Below are positions 36,085 through 45,600 of a stretch of 50,416 bases of DNA, in pieces. The notes under the pieces were generated by a model. The model ran no database searches, was not told where the DNA came from, and was given only the letters and a program-made list of their open reading frames with translations. The stretch is taken from the NCBI GenBank assembly GCA_945878115.1, contig CAMDVD010000022.1, positions 1 to 50,416 on the forward strand, in the 5' to 3' direction. The DNA comes from Chitinophaga pinensis (lineage in GTDB: Bacteria > Bacteroidota > Bacteroidia > Chitinophagales > Chitinophagaceae). The translations under genes and the position numbers were made by a program. Numbering within the stretch: the stretch's first letter is position 1; each line of letters opens with the position of its first letter.

Positions 36085-36208
36085 GCAGATGCATTGCGGC
36101 AACGATTGCAGTGGAAATCCTTTTTGCTGGCTCTGCAGCAAAAAGATTGGAACGAAAAGCGTGTGTGCCGCCCAATGGTGTAGCATTAATTTTTTTTCAA
36201 AAAATGCC
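36085..36208 (+). repeat. Palindromic repeat family B, copy 3
   Basis: Outer arms TGCGGCA and TGCCGC enclose a central stem CTTTTTGCT/AGCAAAAAG. The tail TAGCATTAATTTTTTTTCAAAAAA matches copy 1. A 65-codon ORF (36030-36227) runs through it and is taken as spurious. Confidence 0.85.
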
Positions 36209-36254
36209 ACTTAGACTCTTATACTAATTCTAGTAGAGCTCATGCCAGGGCATA

Positions 36255-36287
36255 AAAAAAAGCCTTTAGTGTATAAAGGCTTTTTTA
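36255..36287 (-). terminator. Intrinsic terminator of tRNA-His
   Basis: AAAAAAGCCTTTA pairs with TAAAGGCTTTTTT around a 5-nt loop. It is T-rich on both sides and could work in either direction; tRNA-His lies just upstream on the minus strand. Confidence 0.8.
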
Positions 36288-36292
36288 AAACT

Positions 36293-36370
36293 TGGGGAGA
36301 ATAAAGGGGCTCGAACCCTCGACCCTCGGTACCACAAACCGATGCTCTAACCAACTGAGCTATACTCTCC
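36293..36370 (-). tRNA. trnH: tRNA-His (anticodon GTG)
   Basis: The minus strand folds as a cloverleaf with the extra G-1 opposite C73 that marks tRNA-His. The stems are GAGAGTA/TATTCTC (acceptor), GCTC/GAGC (D), TCGGT/ACCGA (anticodon; loop TTGTGGT) and GAGGG/CCCTT (T). CCA is encoded (36295-36293). A TATATTTG element at 36408-36415 lies upstream, though without an exact -33 TTG. Confidence 0.93.
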
Positions 36371-36438
36371 ATGTTTCTTTCTCATTCATTGAATTTTGAA
36401 AGGTGGGCAAATATATAATTAAAATGGAAGAGAAAAAA

Positions 36439-37032
36439 TTATTCGCTAAAATCATTTTCTTTCCAGAATTTTAATAGCATGTTTTGCTCGGTTTCTGTTA
36501 TTTTTTTTGTCGCATAATGTTGTTGCGATTTTTTTTGGCGATAGGCTTCATAGAGGCTCACAGCGCACGCTACAGAGATATTCAAGGAGCGTATGATGCC
36601 AACTTGTGGCACAATAAAATTGCCATCACTAAAAGAAAGTGTTTCTGGAGAAAGTCCTGTTCTTTCATTGCCAAATACCAATGCGCAAGATTCTGCGAGG
36701 TTGAAAGAGTATAAATCATTGGCTTCTTGTTCAAGATGGGTAGAGTAAATACGTTTATATTTTTGTCGAACATGAGCGAAACAAGATTTTACATCACTGT
36801 ATTGGTGGGCTATCATCCATTTATTCGCACTTGAACTTTTGCGGGTATCGAAGTACTTTATTTTTTCAATATTGGTATTCAATACAAATATCTCCATAAC
36901 GCCTACTGCATCGCAAGTACGCATTACAGCAGCTATATTATGCGGATCTAGTACATTTTCTAGTACTACCGTTAAATCATTTTGTCGATGTTGGATAAGA
37001 TGTTGAAGTCGTGCAGTTCTTTCAGGCGTCAT
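36439..37032 (-). CDS. trmH: TrmH/SpoU family RNA 2'-O-methyltransferase
   Basis: A 197-residue knotted SPOUT methyltransferase. Motif 1 is in VVLENVLDPHNIAAVMRTCD (about 20-39, with the catalytic arginine), motif 2 in ALVFGNERTGLSPE, and motif 3 in PQVGIIRSLNISVACAVSLY. The short length and N-terminal RTARLQHLIQHRQNDL fit tRNA (Gm18) methyltransferase TrmH, though an rRNA target is possible. It is a single gene upstream of tRNA-His on the same strand. Confidence 0.88.
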   Translation of the reverse strand: MTPERTARLQHLIQHRQNDLTVVLENVLDPHNIAAVMRTCDAVGVMEIFVLNTNIEKIKYFDTRKSSSANKWMIAHQYSDVKSCFAHVRQKYKRIYSTHLEQEANDLYSFNLAESCALVFGNERTGLSPETLSFSDGNFIVPQVGIIRSLNISVACAVSLYEAYRQKKSQQHYATKKITETEQNMLLKFWKENDFSE

Positions 37033-37347
37033 GCAAAAGGGGATAATATTAAAGATAGAAATGTATTTGTATACTAGATAATGTATGTTTTGTATTCCAT
37101 TTGTTTGAATATAGGAATAGGATGCTGCATATTAAGTCAAGGAATTCTATTCTTTTTCTTTGGGTTGTAAATGTAAAAATAATTTTGTTTTAACAGAAAA
37201 GTGTTTGTAATCTTGCATTAGAATAAGAAAAAGGAATTTATTTTTTCCGTTTTTACCATCAAGATTTCTGATTTTCAAATTACATCTTGAACCCTCACTT
37301 TAATTTAAAAAACATTTAATTCGTTTGCAACGAAATTATTTCAAATT
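37033..37347 (+). promoter_or_regulatory. rho upstream region with probable promoter and long leader
   Basis: This gap lies between divergent genes. A TTG at 37160-37162 with 17 bp spacing precedes TAATTTTG at 37180-37187, a probable rho promoter leaving a leader of about 155 nt. rho is often self-regulated through its leader; no strong hairpin or riboswitch is visible to me. Confidence 0.45.
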
Positions 37348-39534
37348 ATGAATTTCGATATCATACAACTGAACGATATGATCGTTCCCGAACTACTAGA
37401 TGTAGCCAAAAAATTAGCCGTCACCGAAACAAAGGAACTTAGTAAACAAGATCTAATTTATAAAATATTGGATGCGCAAGCTATCAACCCAATTGTCAGT
37501 AATGGAGATTCAGTTGCCAAGGAAAAAAAAGTTACAAAGAAACCAAGCAAGAAGCCTACTCCAGCAGCAACAGATGAACCAAAAGTGGAAGCTGTAATTG
37601 CCGCAGAACCTATACAAGATGCAGTAGAAAAAGAAGTAAAGCCTGTTGTAAAAACAAAAAAAGCAGCGCCGAAAGCAAACAAATCTGCTGAGAAGGGTAT
37701 AGAGAAATTGGCAGAGAAAATAACGGAGGAAAAATTGGTTGAGGCAGAAACGCCAATTGTTTTAGAAAGTACGGCAAAAAAGATTGAGCTTGAACCTAAA
37801 AAAGAAGTTCGTCCAGCACAGCAAAAGCAACAACAAGAACCACGACAATCTAATCCGAAGGAGCCAAATCATCCAAAGCAACAACATCCAAAAGCGGAAG
37901 CAAGACCACATGTAGAAAAGCGTGAAACAGAGGTAATTAATCCACAAACTAAACTAGCATTGGATTCTACGACAGCACCAACAGAAATCGTAAACCCTGT
38001 CAAAGAAGTAGCTCAACCTAATCAAACAAATCAACGACAACAACATCCGCCTAGAACACCACATCCTAGACAAGATAATAACCCAAGAGAAAATCAAAAA
38101 CAAGATTCTCCTAGACCAGAAAATAAGCAGAGAGATAATCAAAGACAAGATGTTCCAAGGTCAGAAAATAATCAAAGAGAAAATCAAAGACAAGATGCTC
38201 CAAGATCTGAAAATAACCCAAGAGAAAATCAAAGACAAGAATCGACAAGACCAGAAAATAGTCAAAGAGAAAATCAAAGACAAGAATCTCCAAGACCTGA
38301 AACAAATACACCAAACGGAATTTCTGAAATAGAGTTAAATGCTAAGCCGAAGGAGCAAAATGCCCCTTTTGCAGAAATGGATTTTAAATTTAAAAAGACC
38401 CCTAAATTCAATCTGGAATTTGATGGACAAATTGAAACAGAAGGCGTTTTAGAAATGATGCCAGATGGTTATGGTTTTTTACGTTCGAGTGATTACAATT
38501 ACTTGACTTCACCTGATGATGTTTATGTCTCTCATGCCCAAGTAAAATTATTTGGATTAAAAACCGGTGATACGGTATATGGTACAGTTCGCCCACCAAA
38601 AGAAGGGGAAAAATATTTTGCATTATTAAAGGTGAATACAATCAATGACAAGTCGCCAGATGAAGTAAGAGATAGAGTTCCATTTGATTATTTAACGCCA
38701 CTATTCCCATTTGAAAAAATAAATTTGTGTACCACACCAACGAATTATAGTACGCGAATTATGGATTTGTTTTCGCCAATCGGAAAAGGGCAACGTGGAC
38801 TGATAGTAGCGCAACCCAAGACAGGTAAAACAATGTTGTTGAAAGAAGTTGCAAATGCAATTGCGGCCAATCATCCTGAATGTTATTTGATGATAGTGTT
38901 AGTAGATGAACGTCCAGAAGAGGTGACAGATATGGAAAGAAGTGTGAAAGCGGAAGTGATTTCTTCGACATTTGATGAACCTGCTGAAAAGCATGTAAAA
39001 GTTTCTGCCTTGGCTTTGCAAAAAGCAAAACGATTGGTAGAAGTTGGACATGATGTGGTGATATTATTGGATAGTATTACTCGTCTTGCCAGAGCGCATA
39101 ATACAGTTGCACCTTCATCAGGTAAAGTATTAAGCGGTGGGGTAGAAGCCAATGCCATGCAAAAACCAAAACAGTTTTTTGGTGCTGCACGTAAAATAGA
39201 AAACGGCGGTTCATTAACTATTCTAGCCACGGCATTAATTGATACAGGTAGTAAAATGGATGAGGTTATTTTTGAAGAATTCAAAGGTACTGGTAACATG
39301 GAATTGCAATTGGATAGACGTTTAGCGAATAAGCGTATTTACCCTGCCATCGACATTGTAGCTTCTTCTACAAGAAGAGATGATTTATTATTAGAAAAGG
39401 ATACGATGAATAAATTATATATACTTCGTAAGCATATTGGAGACATGAATCCAGAAGAAACAATAAATTTTATTTTATCGCAAATGAGAAATACGAAAAG
39501 TAATGAAGAATTTCTCGCTACTATGAATAAATAA
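37348..39534 (+). CDS. rho: Transcription termination factor Rho with long disordered insertion
   Basis: A 728-residue hexameric RNA helicase, against about 420 in E. coli. Residues 6-45 are the Rho N-terminal SAP-like domain. Residues about 55-345 are low complexity (K, E, P, then Q, N, R), including five 15-residue repeats of the type RPENxQRxNQRQDxP at 241-315. The cold-shock RNA-binding domain spans about 362-430 ([11 protein letters not shown]). The ATPase core has Walker [25 protein letters not shown], the Q-loop [10 protein letters not shown] and [11 protein letters not shown]. Disordered Rho insertions are known in Bacteroidota and can drive condensates, so the same is likely here. 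Confidence 0.95.
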   Translation: MNFDIIQLNDMIVPELLDVAKKLAVTETKELSKQDLIYKILDAQAINPIVSNGDSVAKEKKVTKKPSKKPTPAATDEPKVEAVIAAEPIQDAVEKEVKPVVKTKKAAPKANKSAEKGIEKLAEKITEEKLVEAETPIVLESTAKKIELEPKKEVRPAQQKQQQEPRQSNPKEPNHPKQQHPKAEARPHVEKRETEVINPQTKLALDSTTAPTEIVNPVKEVAQPNQTNQRQQHPPRTPHPRQDNNPRENQKQDSPRPENKQRDNQRQDVPRSENNQRENQRQDAPRSENNPRENQRQESTRPENSQRENQRQESPRPETNTPNGISEIELNAKPKEQNAPFAEMDFKFKKTPKFNLEFDGQIETEGVLEMMPDGYGFLRSSDYNYLTSPDDVYVSHAQVKLFGLKTGDTVYGTVRPPKEGEKYFALLKVNTINDKSPDEVRDRVPFDYLTPLFPFEKINLCTTPTNYSTRIMDLFSPIGKGQRGLIVAQPKTGKTMLLKEVANAIAANHPECYLMIVLVDERPEEVTDMERSVKAEVISSTFDEPAEKHVKVSALALQKAKRLVEVGHDVVILLDSITRLARAHNTVAPSSGKVLSGGVEANAMQKPKQFFGAARKIENGGSLTILATALIDTGSKMDEVIFEEFKGTGNMELQLDRRLANKRIYPAIDIVASSTRRDDLLLEKDTMNKLYILRKHIGDMNPEETINFILSQMRNTKSNEEFLATMNK
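38068..38292 (+). repeat. 45-nt tandem repeat in rho
   Basis: Five 45-nt units encode 15-residue blocks (residues 241-255, 256-270, 271-285, 286-300 and 301-315), with a partial sixth. The first unit is the most diverged. No spacers, so it is not a CRISPR array. Confidence 0.88.
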
Positions 39535-39536
39535 TA

Positions 39537-39574
39537 TTATTTTCACAACTTAATTTTTAATTAAGTAAAATAAT
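39537..39574 (+). other. AT-rich palindrome between rho and the glycine-rich cargo gene
   Basis: ACTTAATT and AATTAAGT (39548-39555, 39559-39566) form a perfect 8-bp hairpin around TTT. ATTATTTT and AAAATAAT extend it after a short bulge, up to the next ATG. It could end rho transcripts or control the next gene. Confidence 0.5.
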
Positions 39575-41308
39575 ATGAAAAAAATACTATTCTCCCTCCT
39601 TATTATTGTAATGACGGTTGTGAATTGCTTTGCCTATTTGCCGAGTTTTAAATACACCATACAATTAAATAATACAGGTACAGCACTCACTAATTATAAA
39701 ATGCAATTCACTTTTTCTGGAGCAATTTATATTGGCAGTGGTAATTTACAAGCAAATTTTAATGATATCCGTTTTTCTACCCAATCCACTTGTCCTACTA
39801 CTTTTTTAAATCATTATGTAGAAAGTGTTACAGCTGGTAACGGAAAATTATGGGTAAACATTCCAACCTTTGCAGTTGGTGCAAATACCATTTATATGTA
39901 TTTTGGTGATGCAACTGCACCCAACGGGAGCAATTTTGCGACCACATTCCCAAATTCTTTTATTGCGCCTGCTGGCTCATCTATTTTAACTGGAACCCAT
40001 ACCCACGACTGGTTTGAGGTGCCAGCTGGTTCCACTGTAAATGTAACACAAAGTACTACATTAACTATTAATGCCTCACGAATTAAAATTGCAGGTACAA
40101 TAAATGCACTTGGAAAAGGAAATGTACCAACTGGATTAAATTCAAATGGCACTGGAACTGGCGGTGGAACTCAATCAGCACCTCAAAATTCTGGCGCTGG
40201 TGGTGGAAGCTACGGTGGAGTAGGTGGAACTGGTGGTTATGATTTAGGAGATACACCCGGTGTCGGTGGTCCAACATATGGTACAACAAGTGGCAATGAT
40301 GTAGCTTACGGAAGTGCAGGTGGATCATCACAAAATACATTAGGTGGAAATGGAGGAGGAATAATCATTTTGAATTCTACAACTCAAACTACCGTTACAA
40401 GTACTGGTTTGATTACGGCTGCAGGTGGCAATGCGACTACGCCTGGTAGTTCATTTGGTGCCGGTGGTGGTTCTGGTGGTTGTATTTTTTTGACTGGCGA
40501 TTACATTGAAGTATTGTCTGCAGGGACAGTAACCGCTGCTGGTGGAAATGGATCAACTGGTGTGAGTGCAGCAAATGATAGCGGCGGCGGCGGCGGCGGC
40601 GGAAGATTAAAAATAAAATATGGCATCTCTTATAATAATGCTGGAATAGTTATAGCAAGCGGTGGAATAGGTGGTCCTAATGGCGGAGCAGCACCTGGGC
40701 AAAATGGTGGTACAGGTGTTATCTCTGCAACACAAGTGACTCCTAAAGCTAGTTTCACAACGACTAACTCCATCAACACCATTATTTGTTTCGCATTACC
40801 TGTTCATCTTGTTTCCTTTACTGCGAAAAAAGTTAATTCAAGTGCAGTTTTAAATTGGGTAACAACAGATGAAAAGAATAATTTGAAATTTGTGATTCAA
40901 CGCAGTAGTAATTCTATCGACTTTACAGATATTGGTGAAGTAGCAGCACAAAATTTATTGACAGAGAATTATTATTCATTTGTTGATAATAGTCCAGTGC
41001 CAGGTGTTAATTATTATCGCTTGAAGCAAGTTGATATTTCAGGTCAATATGAATTTTCTGATATCAGAAATTTATTATTCAACCAAGAAAATGTAAGCAT
41101 ATACCCTAATCCAACAAAGAACGAATTAAATATTGTTGTGAAAGATTTAAGTACTACAACTGATGCAATATTGATGAATCAAATGGGACAAGAGTTGAAA
41201 AAATATTCCATCAACAATGCCAAAACAACATTACAAATCGGTGATCTTGCACAAGGAATTTATTTTATTCTTTTGCAAGGAAAAATGTATAAAATAGTTA
41301 AAGAATAA
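39575..41308 (+). CDS. Secreted DUF2341/glycine-rich protein with T9SS C-terminal domain
   Basis: A 577-residue exported protein with signal peptide 1-20 (VVNCFA). Residues about 21-135 resemble DUF2341 (YTIQLNNTGTALTNYKMQF, FNDIRFST, TIYMYFGDATAPNGS). Residues about 185-360 are glycine-rich with beta-solenoid-like spacing and end in a run of seven Gly codons. Residues about 405-490 look like the Fn3-like segment common before T9SS signals (PVHLVSFTAKK, YYRLKQVD). Residues 500-577 are the sorting domain (VSIYPNPTKNELNIVV). Function is unknown; an adhesin-like or surface role is possible. Confidence 0.87.
   Translation: MKKILFSLLIIVMTVVNCFAYLPSFKYTIQLNNTGTALTNYKMQFTFSGAIYIGSGNLQANFNDIRFSTQSTCPTTFLNHYVESVTAGNGKLWVNIPTFAVGANTIYMYFGDATAPNGSNFATTFPNSFIAPAGSSILTGTHTHDWFEVPAGSTVNVTQSTTLTINASRIKIAGTINALGKGNVPTGLNSNGTGTGGGTQSAPQNSGAGGGSYGGVGGTGGYDLGDTPGVGGPTYGTTSGNDVAYGSAGGSSQNTLGGNGGGIIILNSTTQTTVTSTGLITAAGGNATTPGSSFGAGGGSGGCIFLTGDYIEVLSAGTVTAAGGNGSTGVSAANDSGGGGGGGRLKIKYGISYNNAGIVIASGGIGGPNGGAAPGQNGGTGVISATQVTPKASFTTTNSINTIICFALPVHLVSFTAKKVNSSAVLNWVTTDEKNNLKFVIQRSSNSIDFTDIGEVAAQNLLTENYYSFVDNSPVPGVNYYRLKQVDISGQYEFSDIRNLLFNQENVSIYPNPTKNELNIVVKDLSTTTDAILMNQMGQELKKYSINNAKTTLQIGDLAQGIYFILLQGKMYKIVKE
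40581..40602 (+). repeat. GGC trinucleotide run
   Basis: GCGG followed by GGC-type repeats of about seven units encode a polyglycine stretch. Changes in copy number would keep the frame. Confidence 0.8.
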
Positions 41309-41326
41309 TTCAATCTATTGTAAAAT

Positions 41327-41359
41327 AAAAAGTCGGACTAGAATTAGCCCGACTTTTTT
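41327..41359. terminator. Bidirectional terminator between the T9SS cargo and ndk
   Basis: AAAAAGTCGG (41327-41336) pairs with CCGACTTTTT (41349-41358). T-rich tracts on both strands fit the convergent genes. Confidence 0.85.
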
Positions 41360-41409
41360 ATTTTAATCGTAATCGTTTTTAAATTGTGTTATTACACAAA
41401 GCAATTGGT

Positions 41410-41826
41410 TTAGAATTGTTCTAATGCAGAAAAGAAAAAGTTTCCTTCAATCATTGCATTTTCATCACTGTCACTACCATGGATTGCATTTTCGCCAAGA
41501 CTAGTAGCAAATAATTTTCGAATGGTACCATCAGCTGCGTCTGCAGGATTAGTACTGCCAATTAAAGTTCTGAAGTCAGCTACTGCATTGTCTTTTTCTA
41601 GAATAGCTGCAACAATATGACCGCTGCTCATAAATGCACAAAGTTCGCCATAGAATGGACGCTCTTTATGTACTTCATAAAATTGACCTGCTTTTTCTGC
41701 AGACAATTTAGTCATTTTCATGGCTTTGATTCTGAATCCTGCACCATTAATTTTTTCTAAGATAGCACCGATATGCCCTGCTTTAGTAGCATCTGGCTTA
41801 ATCATCGTGAATGTTTGATTCGACAT
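41410..41826 (-). CDS. ndk: Nucleoside diphosphate kinase
   Basis: A 138-residue kinase that moves the gamma phosphate of ATP to other nucleoside diphosphates. TFTMIKPDA at the N-terminus, RPFYGEL in the middle and the active-site histidine in NAIHGSDS are all present; the length is typical. It is a single gene with a strong promoter 24 bp upstream and a terminator downstream. Confidence 0.97.
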   Translation of the reverse strand: MSNQTFTMIKPDATKAGHIGAILEKINGAGFRIKAMKMTKLSAEKAGQFYEVHKERPFYGELCAFMSSGHIVAAILEKDNAVADFRTLIGSTNPADAADGTIRKLFATSLGENAIHGSDSDENAMIEGNFFFSALEQF

Positions 41827-41849
41827 TATATTTGTTTTTTAATTTGGCG

Positions 41850-41879
41850 CAAATGTAATACCCATGCTTGATATTCCAA
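41850..41879 (-). promoter_or_regulatory. ndk promoter
   Basis: On the minus strand TTG (41877-41879), exactly 19 bp, and TACATTTG (41850-41857) fit the TTG-N19-TAnnTTTG consensus. Confidence 0.78.
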
Positions 41880-41991
41880 GAAAGGAGATACAATGAATTT
41901 TATTGGCTACTACACTGTAAATTATTCGGTTGTAAAATGTATTGTTTAAAAACAAAATATTAAATCCACATTTCTAAAAAGTTAGGTGCAA

Positions 41992-42576
41992 ATGAACGAT
42001 AATATAATAATACAAAGCGAAATAATCATGAGTAAAATATACATGATTAGAGGACAGAAAGTAATGCTGGATAGAGATCTAGCGGAAATGTATAAAGTAG
42101 AAACAAGATGGTTAAATGAACAAGTAAAACGAAATATGGATAGATTTCCCATAGATTTTATGTTTCAATTAACGCAAGAAGAATTGGGAATCTTGATGTC
42201 GCAAAATGCGACATCAAGTTGGGGAAGCATAAGAAAACTACCTTTAGTATTTACTGAACATGGAGTACTAATGCTATACAGTGTTTTAAATAGTCTCAGA
42301 GCTACACAAGTAAATATTCAAATAATGAGGATTTATACAAAACTTAGGGAGATATTATTGACCAACAGCGAAGTATTATTAAAGTTAGAAAATCTCGATA
42401 AGAAAATGATTAATCTGGGACAGGATGTAAAAATGCATGTTGGCGAAATAGAAACAATTTTCTCATTGATTGATGAATGGCGTAAGGAAAAAGAAGATGA
42501 AAAAAACAAAGAAAAAGCGTGGCTTGCAGCACCCAAAAATCCGATTGGGTTTAAACCAAAATCATCCGAAACATGA
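41992..42576 (+). CDS. ORF6N domain-containing protein
   Basis: A 194-residue protein. Residues about 10-95 match ORF6N (SKIYMIRGQKVMLDRDLAEM, VETRWLNEQVKRN, RFPIDFMFQLTQEE), a DNA-binding domain shared with phage antirepressors and many solitary Bacteroidota genes. The C-terminal part is a coiled coil (LLKLENLDKKMINLGQDV). The frame reaches a GTG at 41986, but the ATG two codons later is more likely. It sits alone between housekeeping genes with no phage genes nearby; it may be a small relic of mobile DNA. Confidence 0.87.
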   Translation: MNDNIIIQSEIIMSKIYMIRGQKVMLDRDLAEMYKVETRWLNEQVKRNMDRFPIDFMFQLTQEELGILMSQNATSSWGSIRKLPLVFTEHGVLMLYSVLNSLRATQVNIQIMRIYTKLREILLTNSEVLLKLENLDKKMINLGQDVKMHVGEIETIFSLIDEWRKEKEDEKNKEKAWLAAPKNPIGFKPKSSET

Positions 42577-42654
42577 AGGCAAATTCAAGACATAAAATTA
42601 TTGCCATTAAAAGAGTAAGTAAAATATCTTAAGAACCTGAAAATAAAACTACCA

Positions 42655-45600
42655 CTACTTATACTTCTGCTTATAGAATTTTATATAACCTAATATATCT
42701 CTTGTCTTCAATAACTCTTCTTGATTCGCTTTGGAAATGATGCAGATTTCATATTCATTTTTCTGGAATTGGGTGAAGATATTTTTTTCTCCTTTCAATT
42801 CATTCATATATTGTTTTGCAAAAATATGATTGGAAAATTCCTGTACCGTAACTACTGCCTGTTGTGCGGTAAACAAATTAAGCCCGGTACTATATTCTGA
42901 AACGCCATGCTTCATTAAATTATAATCACTTAATGCAGATTTTAATGCCATTGTTCTACCATCCACATTTTTAATAAAAACTAAAACAAAATGCGGACTA
43001 TTCGGTTCATATTCAAAATGTCCACTTCCTTCGCTTTTTCGTAAATCTGTAAATGAAACACTAGCTTCTAAACTGTCTTCAGATTTAGTATTGTCTGGAT
43101 TAGTTATAATCGTTTTGAGTACTGTATTTGAATCAATTTTAGCCGTTAGCGAATCTGTATTGTGTGCTAATAAATAATTCAATATAGCCGTAGACCTAAT
43201 TTGTTCGGGGGTATTCACATAATTTGCAATGATGCTTGTTAAAATTTCTTTACACTTCACAAAGTTCTTCAAACCTGCATAACTAATAGCTTCTACCAAT
43301 AAGTACTTCGGCAATAAGGCATGATTTTTATACGTTGCTTTGGCAAATTCGACTTGACTCAATGCCTCTGTATATTTGGTAACTTTATATAATGCATAAG
43401 TGCTATCGTAATGGTGAAGAATATATTTTTCCTTATTCTTTATTTCATTTAAATATTCAGGATTACTGGCAATCTGTGAAAATATAGATTCGCCAAATTC
43501 TTTATTTAAAAGATTTTTATATTTTGTAGCCTGTGTAGTTTCACCTAACTTATTATAATCTAAATATAAGCCATAGTAGCTTTGAGCTTTATAACTTGTA
43601 GTTGGATATAGATCAATCAAAGTATCAAAAGCACCAATTGATTTTTTATAATCGGAAAGTTGTGAGAAGTAGGTTAGGCCCAAACCATAATAAGCATCCA
43701 TGATTTTTATTTTTGCAGCATCTACTTTTGCTGGGGTCTTTGGGATATAGGATAGCAATGTATATAGGTCAGTGCCAATTGCCTTTAAATCTCCTGCATT
43801 TTGTTCTTGCTCTTCAATATTTTCAATTGCATTGGAATTAGAATTTAATACAGCAATTCTTCTCCAATTATCTTCTAATTTTCTTTTACCCCACTTTTGT
43901 GTAAATTCTTTTGCCCCTTTTTCTATTAAGTCCGTTTTGTAAAAATACCAATTTGATTTTGTTGAGTTATTTGGTATTAACGTTTCTACTTTTGTTTCTG
44001 TTGATTTTTGTTCTTCCAACAATTTTTTAATTCTATCCAATTCTTTTTTAGCAATAGCTTTTTGTTCTTTTTCACTTTTTTGAGAAAGCATTAATAAACT
44101 ATCTTGGGTATGAATGATATGTAAATAATTGACGATGTCACCCAAAACTGTTTTGCGTGTATTTACTTCATTGATATTCTCAATCGGTGGATTGCTACCA
44201 TAAAAAGAGGCGCTATCATACGCAGCTTTTGCAGGTTCATAATCAGAGTTGTTGTAATATAATTTACCTAAAGACGCAAAGGCAGTTGCTTTTTGTGTAG
44301 GCTCTTTATTTTCAGGATCTGCAATACTTTTTTTCAACAATGTAATTGCTTTTTCTGGATTGTCTGTAGCTTCGATGGCCGCTAAGGCAATGAGGGCTTG
44401 GCTTTTAAATTTAGCGAATTTTGGATCTGAAATTATTTTCTCTAATTGTTTGATAGACTCTGCTTTCTCACCCCCACCATAGGCTGCGTTTTCAGCGATA
44501 TATAATTTAGAAAAGAAATCCATTTCTGGTTTAGTCTTTTTATGTATCGATTTCTTTAAATGTTCAGTAGAAGATACATAGTCTTTTTCTTTACGATATA
44601 GCTGACCTAATAAAAATTCCAAGCGAGAACTTTGTTTGTGATCCAGTTTTTGTTTCAATGCTTCTGTCAAGGATGCAATAGCTTCTGTAGTATTTTTTTG
44701 TTCAATATCTAAAGAGGCTTTTGTAATATATAAATCTGGTTTTAGTCGCTTTGGAAAATTTCTATCTTTTTCTAGAGTACCTAATAGAGATTGGGCTTCA
44801 CTATATTGTTCTGCCATGATATACGATTTAGCTAACCATATTAATGCTTCATTTCTAATAGGATGATGTCTTAATTTTCTGATTCCTTTTCTTTTTTCGA
44901 CGCTTGCAATACTTAAGTTTGAATCCAATGGCGCATTTTTAATCACCGATTTTTTAGGCGCATCTTTATATTCATTCGCTACGAATTGAAAAGTAGTAAT
45001 TGCACTTTCGTAATCGCTTTTTGTATAAGAGCCTTTACCCATTAAGAAATATAGATTATCAAACCATTTAGAACGAGGGTCATGAATTTGCGTACTAAAT
45101 GAACATTTTTTTATGACTGAATCCATATCTGATGCGACTGTACTACCAGATTTTTGAACATCAAATGGATATATCGAAATAGGTTGACTAAAATCTTCAT
45201 GATTGTTTTTTGTCAAAGTTTTTGTAGATTCTCGATACTTTCTTTTAGCATTATAATAATAGTTATAACGGGTAACTGTGTTTTGATAGATTCTTCTCGG
45301 AAGACTCCATTTTCTTTTCAGCAATTTTTCATTTGTCCAAGCTTCCTTTTTGTCTTCATGTACTTTAACGGAGAGCGAAAGGTCATTTTTCTTTTTAGCT
45401 TTTGCCAAAGCTGCCTCTTCCGCCTCTTTTGCTTTAAGTTCTTTTAATTTTCTTTTTGCATTTAAACTATCTTTTAATATATTTCTTGCTGTAACAACGC
45501 TATCTGTATAGGTTTTACGAAATGCTTTGGTACTATCTATTACATATCTTTGATGCGTTGCAATACTGTCATTGTGCTGATGCCTAACTAAAGTTAAACT

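Noticed and set aside
36030-36227. A 65-codon ORF after the DAHP synthase gene
   Set aside because: It is made almost wholly of family B repeat sequence, with no start signal or coding character.
38068-38292. Possible CRISPR array in the rho region
   Set aside because: The 45-nt units are directly joined with no spacers, keep an open frame and encode part of Rho.
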